Part shown: positions 22,072-36,000 of the stretch, one piece after another | Position numbering within the stretch: the stretch's first letter is position 1 | How the letters are laid out: each line of letters starts with the position of its first letter | DNA from: Lindgomyces ingoldianus | Lineage: Eukaryota; Ascomycota; Dothideomycetes; Pleosporales; Lindgomycetaceae | DNA: 64,000 nucleotides | Direction: 5' to 3' | Assembly: GCF_010093535.1 (NCBI RefSeq) | Contig: NW_022985182.1 | Location: 631,785 to 695,784, forward strand | Translations under genes and position numbers: made by a program | The notes under the pieces: model-generated | Database searches by the model: none | The model's input: the letters and a program-made list of their open reading frames with translations, nothing else | What the model was told of the DNA's origin: nothing

Positions 22072-22649
22072 TATGTTATTATTTTAGATGCTATACTTAG
22101 CTTTAATATTCTTTATAAGGTTAAACTAGCCTTAAATTACTATAAGATTTTTATAAAAAGCTCTTTTATAGTTATACTTACACTTAAACTTTACTTTAAG
22201 CTCTAGGTAACACTTAATAAATGTATTAAGCTAGTTTATGCTAATATAGCTTATATTATGCTTAGCACGCAAAGAATTAGCTATATTAGCTATAGCTGCT
22301 AGCTAAGGGGGAAATCCTTGCGTATCTAGCTTAAGTATGTGCTAAATAATTACCTGCTTCTTATTATTATCTAGCTTCTATAAGTTAGCTGTATAATTAG
22401 CTTAGAAAGGTTGTTTAGCGCGTTAGTTGCTTATTATCTTTTAAAAGACTCTATAGATAGCTGCAGCACGTTAGTTAAAAAATGTTGCGTTTTATTTAAA
22501 AGCTTAAAGTGTAAGCTACATTTAACATTCCTTTAACACATTTAAGTAGTATTGTTAGGAATGCATTAGTGTAGGAAGAGTAGTGTAGTAGGGTCTTAGC
22601 AAAAGTAAGCAACTTAGGTGTGTAAGCAACTCGCCTATGAAGTACGTTA

Positions 22650-24132
22650 AATAATTTATTATAGTTAAAAATAATAATCTCTAGGCAGCTATAAATAGCT
22701 AAGACATTTCTTTCTAATTTAAATATAATTTTTTTAGCTGTAATGCTCTTCTCTAATAGCTATAGATAAACAAACTTAGTTATTTTATTAATAACCTGTG
22801 CAATTATGTTACATAGTCTTTTTATGCTAGGTTCTTGTAATAGTAGTAGTCTAGTAATAAAATCTATAGTTATTATAGTCTATAGTTAACCTAGCGCTGT
22901 AATTAGTTAAAGTAGTCTATAAGGTTTATAGCGTTAAGGATTGTTCTTATTACAGATGTTACATTTCTGTAGGACTTTAGTACATAGGTGTTTTAATTAG
23001 GGTACTTTTTAAAGTATAGCATTTTTAATTTTCTTCTGTAGTAATCTAATTCCTAAGTGTTTAAACATAAAGGCTTTATAATATTTTTTTATTAGGTTCT
23101 TTTATTCTTATTTAACTATTATAAAGAAACATAGTAGTTCTTCTTAGTTTAGTCCTTTATAGACTAGTTCTTTAGAGGTTTCTTTAAAGATTGTAAATTT
23201 CTTAGAATTTTTTTTATTCTTTTTAAAGTAATTAGCGCGTCTGCTTAGAGCGTCTACTTATTAGTTACTGCTTCTAGCTACATGTTTAATAATAAAATTA
23301 AATTAAGTAAGTTCTATAGCTTATTATACATGCATTAGTAAAAGTTTTTTAGTAGTAAGAAAAGTAACAAGGTTTATATAGTTAGTAAGAATTATAAATT
23401 ATTAACTAAGGCTTTAAAGCTTAACTTTCTAATTTCTACATACATTAACTATAGCTTTTAGTTCTTTATTAGGGATAGTATATTTTTACTCTAATAGTGC
23501 AAATTTTGCTAAGTAGTAAGCTACTAGATGCTATTAACTATTTTCTTATTTTTAAAAAAGTGCTGCTTCTTTAGCTCTTAAAGAAGCATTAGTGTGCACT
23601 TTTATTTCTAGCGTAAAGTTGTACATTCTAAGGATAGAGTAGCTTGTTATTATCTACTTCATCTTTTAAAAGGCTTCTTCTATTTCTGCTGTCTACTAGA
23701 ATTTCTAGGTTACTCTTTCTTTTAAGGTAGTGTCTATAAAGAGAAGTGTAATTTTTAAGTAGTCTTTAATTATTCTTTATATGTAGCTAGTAAGGCCTAG
23801 AAATCCTTTAATTTCTATTACTATTATTAGTGTTAGCTAATTAAGCACCTTATCTACTTTAGTAAGATCTATTTTTATTTTTTCTTTATTAATAATAAAT
23901 CTAAGGTAATTTATTTTTTATACATTAAATTTGTATTTTTCTAGCTGTAGGTAAAGTCTATACTTTTAGAGTTTATCTAGTACTATTTATACCTTATAAT
24001 AATAATCTAGTTTATCTTCTTTTATGTATATTAAAATATTGTCTAAGTATACTAAGACAAAGATGTCTAGGTATAGGTTAAGTGCTATGTTAATTACTTT
24101 TTAAAAAGTAGTAAGGGTGTTAGTAAGTCTAA
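22650..24132 (-). pseudogene. Element A pol: RT end, RNase H, integrase start
   Basis: Minus-strand reading, high to low coordinates: RT active-site region with YLDN at 24049-24038 (normally YLDD) just below the solo LTR; the RNase H to integrase linker with an ADALSRR motif near 23,250-23,230; the Zn-binding CNICNKN segment and integrase core near 22,970-22,690. Many stops. The order confirms Ty3/Gypsy. The frame continues across the Fot1 elements at 18,911. Confidence 0.8.
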
Positions 24133-24137
24133 ATAGC

Positions 24138-24589
24138 TGTCAGATATGCGCACCTACTGTTAAGACAGGAGGAACGTTTGACGAAAGCTGCTACATAGTA
24201 CGAGCAATAAGCTCGAACAGTATGTTGCTGCAAATTGCAGCATGTTGCAGCAAATTGCAGCATTTTGCAGCATGTTGCAGCAAATTGCAGCATTTTACAG
24301 CATGTTGCAGCAAATTGCAGCATTTTGCAGCATGTTGCGGCAAATTGCAGCAAATTGCAGCATGTTACCGCATTTCGCAGCAAATTGCAGCATGTTGCAA
24401 GCTGGTCGCGCATAGGGCTAGTGCGCGAGGGACTCGGATCGGCAGAACAAAAGGCCGAGCAACACGAGTAGAGCAGAAAAAAGGATCGATAAATCAACAC
24501 AATCAATACAATCAATCAATCATCCCATACATCATATCCAAACCCATCATCCATCTCAGGAAGCCTAGAAACACTGCTTCAATCTGACA
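24138..24589 (+). mobile_element. Solo LTR of Copia family C (C4)
   Basis: 452 bp, TGTCAGATATGCGC...CAATCTGACA, flanked by ATAGC at 24133-24137 and 24590-24594. It has no internal region, so it is the product of LTR-LTR recombination. It contains 17 units of the 10-bp repeat (about 24,229-24,398). It is much less mutated than its surroundings. It interrupts the RT of element A between its core blocks. Confidence 0.93.
24229..24398 (+). repeat. 10-bp tandem array, 17 units, in solo LTR C4
   Basis: Units follow TTGCAGCANN with three main variants ending AA, TT or TG, and a few substitutions (TTGCGG, TTACCG, TTCGC). All frames stay open across it, which makes artificial ORFs. Confidence 0.93.
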
Positions 24590-24594
24590 ATAGC

Positions 24595-27500
24595 ATAATA
24601 AAAAGCTTATAAAGAGCCTATAAAGTTTTAAAGGCTGTTATCTATTTATGTTCTTTTTTTATTCTTATTTTATTAAATCTGTCTTAGATGTTAAACTTAG
24701 TAAAATATTAGTTTCTTTTAGTTAGTTTATAATGTTCTAGATAATAAAGAGAAGAAATTAATCTCTTATAGTGTTTTTGTTAAGAGTTTAGTAATCTTAG
24801 TAGACTCTAACCTTTCTATTCTTCTTTCTTGCAAAGACTACTACTAATGCTATAGAGCTTTTGCTTTCTTAGATATAGCCTCTTACTAGCATATAGTTTA
24901 TATATTCTTATAGTGCTTCTTTCTAAGCTGCTGTAAAGGGGCATAACTTATGTGTCTTTAGCTAAGGGTTAAGTTTAAAGTTAATTACATAGTTCTAAGG
25001 TTAATATAGAGGTAATTCTTTTAGATTTTTAGAAGTTATAAACATGTCCTTGTATCCTTAGTATTCTTTTAGAAGTTTTTGTTTAGGTTTCTTTATAATT
25101 CTATAGATTTCTACTTAATTTAGGTCTCTTTTTTTTAAATTTTTTTAAAAAGACCTCTTTAAGTTCTTCTTTTATTATGTAAACAGCGCGTGCTTTTAGT
25201 TTTTAGCAGGGGAACTTCTATAGTTTAATTAGCTGCATTATTTACACGTATTAGGCTTTAACTTTTATTATTAGAGTTTACTAATCTATCTTTAGGTTGT
25301 GTTAATAGAGCTAGTTATATCCTAGTATAACTTAGTATTTTCTTTTAAGTAGTAGTATGCTTAGGGACATGTAGTTAGTTGTTATTTCTATAGTTAAGGT
25401 TACTTTCTTAGTTTCTAGGCAGATTTGTCCTCTACTATATTTAATTAAGGATGCATTAGCTAAGAAAACTTTAAAAAATGCTTTTTTATTTAGTAAAGTA
25501 TTTTATAATGTTTAACACATTTAGAGTTAATTACTAAGAAGGTGCATCTGCTATTAATTAATGCAAGGCCTTTACATATTATTTTATTAGGTAGATTAAT
25601 TATGTAGTTAGCTGTTAGGCTTTTACCTAACCCTTATCTTACTACTACTAGAACTTTTATGTTATAGTAGACTTTGTTATAGTCTATGCTAGGGTTATCT
25701 TCTTTAACACTTAGGATGCTGTGCAGTTATCTGTCTACTCTATTAGCTATAATTTTAAATTACTAGTAATCTTTTATTATATAGTTATCTACTAGGCAAT
25801 TAATGCTTTTTACTTTATAGTAGTATAGAAGCTAATTATTCTGTTAGTAAGCTTTCTATTAAAAGTAATAAAAGGCGTAGTTAGAGGCCTTCTTACATTT
25901 AGTCTATAGTTTCTTTTTATGTAGCAGTCCTATACTATAGTGCTAGCAGTTTAGCATCTTGCATGTTGTTGCTAATCTTGTTAAGGTGTTAGTAAATCTT
26001 TTACTTTCTTAAGTACTTATTAGCTACTAGCTAGCTTAGTGCTTAGTTAGCTAATATTAGAAACAGTATTTATTTATATAAAGGTACTATATGTACAGGC
26101 ATTGTTTAAGATTAGTATAAATAGAGATAAGTTGTACTTAGGCCTATTTAGGGTACTCTTTTATTTAAATTATTTGTAAGAGGTAATCCTTATATTTGCA
26201 GTAGTAGGCGTTGTGTCTTTTACTTCTGCAGGGGATACAGTATCTATAGGTTTGTTGTAGCTCTAGCTCTTTTCTTATTACTGCTAATGCTAGAGGTAGT
26301 GTGTCTAGTTGTTTCTTTAATAAGGCTAGAGTTTATAAAAGTGTTAAGTGCTAGTTAGAGCCTTCTTCTTTTACTAAAATTTTTTTAAAGAATTTCTGTT
26401 ACTTTTCTTTATTTAAGATGTTATAGTAGACTATAGTAATTTTTTTTATAACTTTATAAGTGTTATAGTTATTATTAAAGGTTACTTTATATAGTCCTAT
26501 CTTATAAAAGTTATAGTTGTAGAATTCTTTACATTTCTAGCAGTTTTCTTAGTTAAAATATTACTTAAGTTTCTAAAGTAAGATTCCTAGTCTACTTTAT
26601 TTAAAAGGGTATTATTTTTCTTTTTTTTTTATGTTTTTAACATAGTTAGCTACTTATGTTAAGTGTTACTATCCCTTAAAAACTATAGCTTGTTTAATAG
26701 CCCTAGAGATACTGTCTCTGTTATAGACCTTTACCTTCTAATAGTCTATTAGATAGTTAGAGGATTTATAGTTATCTTTACATCTCTAGCAGTGTTATTT
26801 GTTAAGCCTGTTATGTATTTCTTTATGTGTTAAGCCTTTATTAATATACATAGCTTTTATAGTTAACTTACTATTTTTATTCTCTAGTTATTTAAAGTCT
26901 AGATATTTTTAATAAAAGTAGCTTACTTTTTTATAGTTAAGGCATGCCTTCTTTTTAAGCTACTTTTTTTATTCCTTATTTAAGGGTAGCCTTACACTTC
27001 TAGAGGTACTGCTCTTTTTCTTAGAAAAGCTATACATGTGCTTAGCGTAGCTAAGGTCTATAAGTTTGCTATTAGCTTATAGAGTTTCTTTTTCTTCTAA
27101 AACTAGTTAAGTTTTAAGGTTGTCTAGCCTTTTTTTTTACTACATTATTTAGCGTGTCTTTTATTATAAGTAAGTACTTTTTTAATATAATCTTTAAAGC
27201 TCTTAGGCTTTTTTATATAAGTAAATTTATTTTTAATTATATTTAAAAGCCCTTTATAAAACATTTATTTTATAGCTTTTTTGTCTATCTATCTGCAGAT
27301 AGCTAGCAGCTCTTTAAAGTAGGCTGCATATTGTTAGACAAAGCTATTGCCTTATTAAAAAGTGTTTATTTTATTAACTACTTATTTTTTTTTATTAACT
27401 AGCCTATAAATTACAGTTAGAGCTGCTTTAAATAAGTTAAAGTTATTAAAGACTTTTTATGTTTCTAGTAGTAAAGGTTTACTATTTACCTTATAGTTTA

Positions 27501-27759
27501 TTTAGTTGTTAGTGTAAAGTTAAAACTAAATAGTAGGTAATTCTTCTAAGTATAGGCTTATTTATAAAATTATTTCTTTATCTGTTTTAAAGGCACTTTT
27601 ATTATATTACATGTAGAAGTAGTATTTAGTAAAGAAAGGTTTTAAGTCTTTAGCAGAGCTGTTAAACACCTTAGAGAGGGCTAAGCATAGAGTCTTTTTA
27701 AACTTAATACTAGTTTTTTTTTAGGTAATGTTTCTAAGGTTAGCTACTTTTAGCTAAAG
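24595..27759 (-). pseudogene. Element A gag-pol: gag, protease and RT start
   Basis: Minus strand. Around 24,840-24,770 lies the N-terminal RT block (basic KKNRYPLP-like region, mutated). Protease and gag should lie toward 27,759, but RIP has removed clear motifs. The coding strand follows from the RT and integrase fragments. It ends at the GGCTT target duplication of B1. Confidence 0.65.
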
Positions 27760-27764
27760 GGCTT

Positions 27765-28082
27765 TGTCACGGTATCCTCCCCAGATCCCAGACATAACTG
27801 TATTAGACGCGTACTAGAGTATTATTAGTGCACGTCTAATATAAACACAACATAACACAGACATAAACTTAAGCATAAACTGCCTTAACACTAACTAAAC
27901 CTAAAACAGGCTTAATTTATACCTAAAGCGCTTAGACTTTTAAGCTAAGTATTTAATTACTAATTTTCTTTTAAACTTTTTTATTTCTTACATAACATCT
28001 TATACTTACTATAATACCTTATGTAGTAATTAAACTAGACCTTTGTAAAGCTTTATAACCTTACTTATGCATAATTATAACA
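27765..28082 (+). repeat. 5' LTR of B1 (heavily mutated)
   Basis: 318 bp, TGTCACGGTATCC...TATAACA. Differences from the 3' LTR of the same element are transitions, with C-to-T and G-to-A in this copy. Confidence 0.94.
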
Positions 28083-31000
28083 TTATATTATGTTAAAACT
28101 TTAGCTAAAAATAGCCTTTAAATTTAATCTAATAAGCTTAGTACTTACATAACTTTAAGCTATTAAAGCAAGCTAAAAAGCCTTTTAAAAAGTGCTTACT
28201 TTATAAAAAAGCTGCTACATTATAAGCTTTAAAGCTTTTTAAAAAGACTTTAAAAAACAGCTTTACATTATTAAGCAGTCTATTTCTACCTTAACTTTTA
28301 TTATAGTAGTAGAAACTAAAAACTTACTAGCTTTAAAGCTTACCTAAAAGTCTAGAGATAGCTTAACTTTTTTTTACCTAACACTACTTATAACTTGTAA
28401 CTTTTTTAACTTAGTAATAAAATTTAACTAACTCTTTAATCCCCTATAATTTAATAGAAAATAGAAAGACCTACTTTTCTTTTTATATAAGCTTTAATAT
28501 AAACTTAAAAGAAATGTAAACTAATTTTTTTTTAAACACTTCTAGTTACTATATGCCTACTTTTAACTTAACTATAATATAACAGCTTTAATTAACTTAC
28601 TAATAAATAAAGATATTATTAACTTAAATTAATTTATAGTATTTTTATAAGTAACTTATAAAGACCTAAATAAAAAGTTAACAGCCTTAAGTTACCTAAA
28701 CACTTTATAATAAAAAAAAAAGCTTTACTTTACACTTTACTAAGTTCTACTAACTTGCATTTAATATAAGCCTAAATAAGATAGGTCTAATTATAGCCTT
28801 ATATAACTCCCTCTTAACTAAACTATAACACGCTATAGTAGAAGAACCTCTTCTAAACAACCTTAATATGTATGCAAACCTAATTGCTACCTATAATAAT
28901 AACATAAGGTTCCTCTCTGTACAAGCTCTAATACACCTCTAAACTAGCGTAGTTATAAATAAGAACTTTAACATAATAAAAATTAATTTAAATTATGCTC
29001 TAGTTAGTTCTAAAAAGTGTAAAAATTATAAAAAAAAAAGCTAATGCTTTAAGTGTAGTAAGCATAGTTATATTTTCTAAAACTACTTTATTCCTCTTCT
29101 TTAAGTCTATATAAGTAGCGCTGCTAGCACTTATTAAAAATTTTTACTATTTTAATTTTATTTTTATAAGGGCTCTAACTTATATTTAAGCTTTAATTCT
29201 TTTTACTACTTTTAACATAGCTACAGCTATAGCAGTAAAAGCCTACAAAAAGGCTTGTCTTAGGGCTAAGTTACTCTCTAGGACTAATTTAACACTAGAT
29301 CTCTACTAACTTATAGGCTAAGTCCCCTACTAATAACTAAAAGTACTAAGTTAATATTTCTATATATTTATAATAAAGAACTATATTAGCTCTAATATAA
29401 GCTCTTATTAACTTAGAAGTAAATAGCATAGGTTATATTAATAAAAAACTAGCGTGTAAACTAAATTTTTAATTAATACTACTTACTTAAATAATTTACC
29501 TAACTAGATTTAATAAAAAACAACTTAAAAAAAGTTTTATTTTTTATACTATAACTATTATAATTACTTACTAACACTATAAGAAGCAGATTAAGCTCTA
29601 TATAATAAACATAAGATGTTATAACCTAATTCTAAAATAACTATAGCTATATTAGCATAAGGTTACTTTTAATTACTAAAAGTAAGTTTTAAACTTTAAC
29701 TCTTTCTAATGCTAAGATATATGCTTACACTTACACCTAAATAACACTTAAGTAGCACTTAATATAGAAAGTCTCTAGACCTACTTTTTAATAACTTAGA
29801 AAAAAACTACCTAAGTAAGGCTAATAAGCTAGGCCTTTTACTAAAATAGGCTATGTAAAATAATTTAACAACTGCTTAAACTTAAAAAAAAAGCTTTTAA
29901 GAAATCTTTACCTACCTAATTTAAACATAAACTAGAACTTAAATAGTAAATAGACATCTGCTACATAGAACCTACTCTATTTATAACCCTAGCTTAATAA
30001 CTAGATTATAAAATCTACGCAGTTATAATTTCTAATATAGACTAAGCTTTAGCTCCCTAAAAATATATAAACTTAAGAATAATAGTCCCTTAAGACTACT
30101 ATAACTTATTATATGTCTTTTTCTAAGATAAGTCTAATAAGCTTTTAATATAATATTTATATAATTACTAAATAACCTTTAAGCCTAGTAAACAACTTAG
30201 TTATAGGCTACTATATAAAATATTACTAAACAAATTAAAAGTGCTTTAAAAATACTTTAATAAGAACCTAAAAAAAAAGTTTATTTAAGCTAGCTTTTTA
30301 CTAGTAGTGTTACTTATACTATTTATAAAGAAACTTAAAAGTAGGCTTTAATTCTATGTTAACTACTAAAGACTAAACACTATTACTATTAAAAACTAAT
30401 ACTTAATTCTCTTTTTACAGAAAACTTTAAGCTAACTAAGTAAAGCAAAGTATTTTATAAAGTTAGATATTATTACTGCCTTTAATAAGCTAAGAATAGT
30501 AAAGAGTAATAAGTAGCTAACAGCGTTTTAGACCTAATATAGACTATTTAAGTACCTAGTAATGCCCTTTAGCTTAGCTAACACGCCTAGTACTTTTTAA
30601 TATTTTGTAAATAACTTACTCTAACCCTACCTAGACGTGTTCTACACTGCGTATATTAATAATATTCTAATCTACAGTAATAGCCTTTTAGAGCACAAAC
30701 AGCATGTACGCCTAGTGCTAAAGGCTATAGAAGAAGCAGGTCTATAACTTAACATAGACAAATGTAAGTTCTACTAATTAAAGGTTATGTATTTAGAATA
30801 TGTAATCTTTATAAATAGCATCTAAATAGACCTTATTAAAGTTTAGACTATGCTAGATTAGTAATACCTAAAGAACATAAAAAATGTTTAAGCCTTTATA
30901 AAATTTACTAACTTTTACTAATAATTTATTAATAACTTTTTATAGTAAGTAAGCTTTATAATTATACTTACTAAGAAAAAAATTTAATTTAACTTTAACT

Positions 31001-33056
31001 TAAATTACTAATAGTTTTTTAACTAGCTAAAGAAAGCCTTTACTAAAGCCTTAATACTCTACTATTTTAACTTTAAACTACTAATACTTATAGAAGCTAA
31101 TGCCTTAGACTACATAGTAGCAGGAGTTCTCTCCTAGACTAAGCTAAATAGGACTATTAGGCCTATTATATACTTCTTAAAAAGAATAAGTCTTATAAAA
31201 AGTAATTATAAAATCTATAATAAAAAATTACTTGCTATAGTACACTACTTTAAATAATAGCAACCTAAACTAGAAGGTGTAGCGCATCTAATATAAGTTC
31301 TATCTAACTATAAAAACTTATAGTACTTTATAACTATAAAACAACTTAGCTACTAATAAGCCTGTTAGTTTAAATACTTATTTTGTTTTAATTTTAAAAT
31401 TACTTATTATTTTAGTTAAAACAAAGAGAAACTAAATGCTTTTATAAGGCAATCTTAAAACATTCTTGCTTAAAAAGAAGTGTAAAAAGCTTAACACTAA
31501 ACTTTACTTTAACTTAAGCTATTTTTAGACCTTAACTTAAATAAAATAAATTAGATAATTAATTAAATTATTACTAATAAGTATCTAAATAATAAATTTA
31601 TCTAAAAAACCTTAAACCTGCTTTAAAACAGCGCTAGTTAGTTAAAGAAAGTAACACTAGCTAACTATAAAAACTAAAATAGTAAGCTATATTACTATAA
31701 CTAACTTATAATTTTTAAGTCTAATAAACTAAAAATTAAACTACTCTAAATTATATACAACTTGCCTGTTAAAGGACACCTAGGCAGAGGAAAGACTCTT
31801 AACCTACTACAGAGAGAGTACTACTAGCCCTGCATGTTCTATACTGTACGCTAATACGTATTATGTTGCTATACTTACTATAAAGTAAAGGCCTCTTAAG
31901 AAAAGTATAATAGCCTACTTAAACTACTTCTAATCTTTAAATAAGCTTAAAAAGACATATTAATTAATTTTATTATAAACCTACCTCTATCTAAAGAGTA
32001 CATAAATATTATAGTAGTTGTTAATTACTTAACTAAGTATTAACACTTAATACTATGTTCTTTTATAACTGCCTCTAATATAGCCTAGTTATTCTACTAA
32101 TATGTATAGGTTTACTATAGCCTGCCTAACATAATTATATTAGATAGAGGTACGCAGTTTATCTTAGCCTTCTAGGATAAACTTTATAAACAGCTTTAAA
32201 TTATCCTCTATCTATCTACAGCTTTTTACCTAGAGACTAACAGCTAGACTAAGAACATAAATGCTGTAATAAAATAAGTCCTATAAGCGTACACAAACTA
32301 CTAGTAAGATAACTAAGTAAAATAGTTAGCTATAGCATAGTTTAAAGCTAATAACATAACATCTAAATTAACATAAGTATTTCTGTTCTTAGTAAACTAC
32401 AGATACTACCTCTAAATAAAATTTAAACTACCTTTAAATACCCTCTAACTAACTTATTAATTTATATAAGTAATAAATATAAATAAACTTATTAATAAAA
32501 TTTAAAATATATCTAAATATATTTATAAAAAGCTTACATAGGCTTAAGCTTTTTAATAAGAGTACATAAACTAATTCTAAACTTCTGCCCCTGCGTATGC
32601 AGCTAGCAAGAAGGTCTAGCTAGACACTAGAAATATCTAAATAAACTAATAATTAAAGAAACTTAATTAGAAAAACCTTAGCCCTTTTATAGTAGCTTAT
32701 ATAGTCTTATTGCACACTTACTAATTAATCCTACCTAACAGCATAAAGATACACCCTGTGTTCCACATATTGTTGCTGCGCTAAGTAGCCTCTAAATCTA
32801 ACTATCTACCTAGACAGCTAAACCTGCTACCTAAACCTATTATTATAAATAATAAACTAGAATATGTTATAAAAGATGTTAAACAGATCTAGTTTAATAA
32901 AAAAAAACATATCTATAAATACCTTATAAAATAGACTAGATATAATAAACTGTTGTAGAAACCTGCAGAAGCCCTGCAAGAGAACTCTGCAGTAACCTAA
33001 TTCTACGCCTAATACCTATCTAAACTAAACCTGTACCCTAACAAAGACAACCTAAT
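28083..33056 (+). pseudogene. B1 gag-pol of a chromodomain-type Gypsy element
   Basis: Plus strand. The gag zinc knuckle is at 29045-29086 (CFKC...H...; its last Cys became Tyr). RT lies near 30,450-30,800 with YINN at 30652-30663 in place of YIDD. The integrase Zn-finger and core run about 31,750-32,250, with the ILDRGTQF-type motif. A chromodomain-like end is at about 32,900-33,040 (YKYLIK...PAEAL). The last coding stretch lies beyond B2, at 38,722-38,771. Numerous TAG/TAA replace Gln and Trp codons. A chromodomain would direct integration to H3K9-methylated chromatin (family knowledge), which fits the stacking seen here. Confidence 0.85.
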
Positions 33057-36000
33057 TGTCACAATTGTGCACAAGTAAGGTTATAGAGCTTCACAGAGGT
33101 CTAGTTTAATTACTATGTGAGGTATTATAGTAGGTACAAGATGTTGTGTAAGGAATAAGAAAGTTTAGAAAAAAATTAGTAATTAAATACTTAGCTTAGA
33201 AGTCTAAGCGCTTTAGGTATAAATTAAGCCTGTTCTAAGTTTAGTTAGTGTTAAGGCAGTTTATACTTAAGTTTATGTCTATATTATGTTATATTTATGT
33301 TAGACGTGCACTAATAATACTCTAGTACACGTCTAATACAGTTATGTCTAGAATCTAGGGAGGATACTGTAACAGTACTCCCCCCCTTATTAAAAAAAGA
33401 ATCCTTTACATTAGTAGTTCTAGCATTAAGTTATCTTTATTAGAGTATAGGTTTAGTTTAGATAGGTATTAGGCATAAAATTAAGTTACTACAGAGTTCT
33501 CTTATAAGGCTTCTACAAGTTCCTACAACAGTTTGTTATATCTAGTCTATTTTATAAGGTATTTATAAATATGTTTTTTTTAATTAAACTAGATCTATTT
33601 AATGTCTTTTATAACATATTTTAGTTTATTATTTATAATAACAGGTTTAGGTAGCAGGTTTAGCTATCTAGGTAGATAGTTAGATTTAGGGGCTACTTAG
33701 CGCAGCAATAATATGTGGAACACAGGGTGTATCTTTATGCTGTTAGGTAGGATTAATTAGTAAGCATGTAATAAGACTATATAAGCTACTATAAAAAGGT
33801 TAAAGTTTTTCTAATTAAGTTTTTTTAATTATTAGTTTATTTAAATATTTCTAGCGTCTAGCTAGACCTTCTTGCTAGCTGCATACGCAGGGGCAGAGGT
33901 TTAGAATTAGTTTACATACTCTTATTAAAAAGCTTAAGCCTATATAAGCTTTTTATAAACATATTTAAATATATTTTAGATTTTATTAATAAGTCTATTT
34001 ACATTTATTACTTATATAAATTAATAAGTTAGTTAGAGGGTATTTAAAAGTAGTTTAAATTTTATTTAAAAGTAGTATCTACAGTTTACTAAGAATAGAG
34101 ATATTTATGTTAATTTAAATGTTATATTATTAGCTTTAAGCTATACTATAGCTAACTATTTTACCTAGTTATCTTACTAGTAGTTTATATATACTTATAG
34201 GACTTATTTTATTATAGTGTTTATATTCTTAGTCTAGCTGTTAGTCTCTAGGTAAAAAGCTGTAGATAAATAAAAAATAATTTAGAGCTGTTTACAAAGT
34301 TTGTTCTAAAAAGCTAAAATAAACTGTGTACCTCTATCTAATATAATTATGTTAGGCAGGCTATAGTAAACTTATATGTATTAGTAGAATAACTAGGCTA
34401 TATTAGAGGCAGTTATAAAGAAATATAGTATTAAGTGTTAATACTTAGTTAAGTAATTAATAACTACTATAATATTTATATACTTTTTAAATAAAAGTAG
34501 GTCTATAATAAAATTAATTAATATATTTTTCTAAGCTTATTTAAGAATTAGAAGTAGTTTAAGTAAGCTATTATACCTTTTTTAAGAGGCCTTTACTTTA
34601 TAGTAAGTATAGCAACATAATACATATTAGCGTACAGTATAGAACATGCAGGGCTAGTAGTACTCTCTCTGTAGTAGGTTAAGAGTCTTTTCTCTGCCTA
34701 GGTATCCTTTAATAGGCAAGTTATGTATAATTTAAAGTAGTTTAATTCTTAGTTTATTAAAATTAGAAATTATAAGTTAGTTATAGTAATATAGCTTACT
34801 ATTTTAGTTTTTATAGTTAGCTAGTATTACTTTTTTTAACTAACTAGCGCTGTTTTAGAGTAGGTCTAAAGTTTCTTAGATAAATTTATTATTTAGATAC
34901 TTATTAGTAATAATTTAATTAATTATTTAATTTATTTTATTTAAGTTTAGGTCTAAAAATAGCTTAAGTTAGAGTAGAGTTTAGTATTAAGCCTTTTATA
35001 GTTTTTTTTAAGTAGAGATGTTTTAGAATTACTTTATAAAGGCATCTAGTTTCCCTTTATTTTAACTAAAATAATAAGTAATTTTAAAATTAAAATAAAA
35101 TAAGTATTTAAACTAATAAGCTTATTAGTAGCTAAGTTATTTTATAGTTATAAAGTACTATAAGTTCTTATAGTTAAATAAGACCTGTATTAAATGCGCT
35201 GCACCTTTTAGTTTAGGTTGCTATTATTTAAAGTAGTGTACTATAGTAAGTAATTTCTTATTATAAATTTTATAATTACCTTCTACAAGACTTATTCTTT
35301 TTAAGAAATATGTAATAGGCCTAATAGTCCTATCTAGCTTAGTCTAGAAGAGAACTCCTGCTACTACGTAGTCTAAGGCATTAGCTTCTATAAGTATTAG
35401 TAGTTTAAAGTTAAAGTAGTAGAGTATTAAAGCTTTAGTAAAGGCTTTCTTTAGCTAGTTAAAAAACTATTAGTAATTTAAGTTAAAGTTAAATTAAATT
35501 TCTTTTTTAGTAAGTGTAATTATAAGGCTTACTTACTATAAAAAGTTATTAATAAATTATTAGTAAAAGTTAGTAAATTTTATAAAAGCTTAAACATCTT
35601 TTACATTTTTTAAGTATTACTAATCTAGCATAGTCTAAACTTTAATAGGGTCTATTTAAATGCTATCTATAAAGATTATATATTCTAAATACATAACTTT
35701 TAATTAGTAAAACTTACATTTATCTATGTTAAGTTATAGACCTACTTTTTCTATAGCCTTTAGCACTAAGTGTATATGCTGTTTATGCTTTAAAAGGCTA
35801 TTACTATAGATTAGAATGTTGTTAATATATATAGTGTAGAACATATCTAGGTAGAGTTAGAGTAAGTTATTTATAAAATGTTAAAAAGTACTAGGCGTGT
35901 TAGCTAAGCTAAAGAGCATTACTAGGTACTTAAATAGTCTATATTAAGTTTAAAACACTATTAGCTACTTATTACCTTTTACTATTCTTAGCTTATTAAA

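Larger units (their letters stand above)
18914..22647 (-). mobile_element. Outer Fot1/pogo-type DNA transposon
   Basis: Terminal inverted repeats start ACGTACTTCATAGGCGAG at 18914 and end as its complement at 22647, flanked by TA at 18912-18913 and 22648-22649. Matching TIR sequence extends about 60 bp (through the CCAAGACCCC word). Without the inner copy and its TA duplication it is 1,866 bp, typical of Fot1 elements. It inserted into the integrase region of element A. The transposase reads on the minus strand and is destroyed by stops. Confidence 0.93.

Noticed and set aside
24117..24587. Open frames of 78-156 codons encoding Cys/Gln/Leu-rich repeats
   Set aside because: They run through the TTGCAGCANN array on both strands and several frames. 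The 10-bp period contains no stop in any frame, so openness is automatic.
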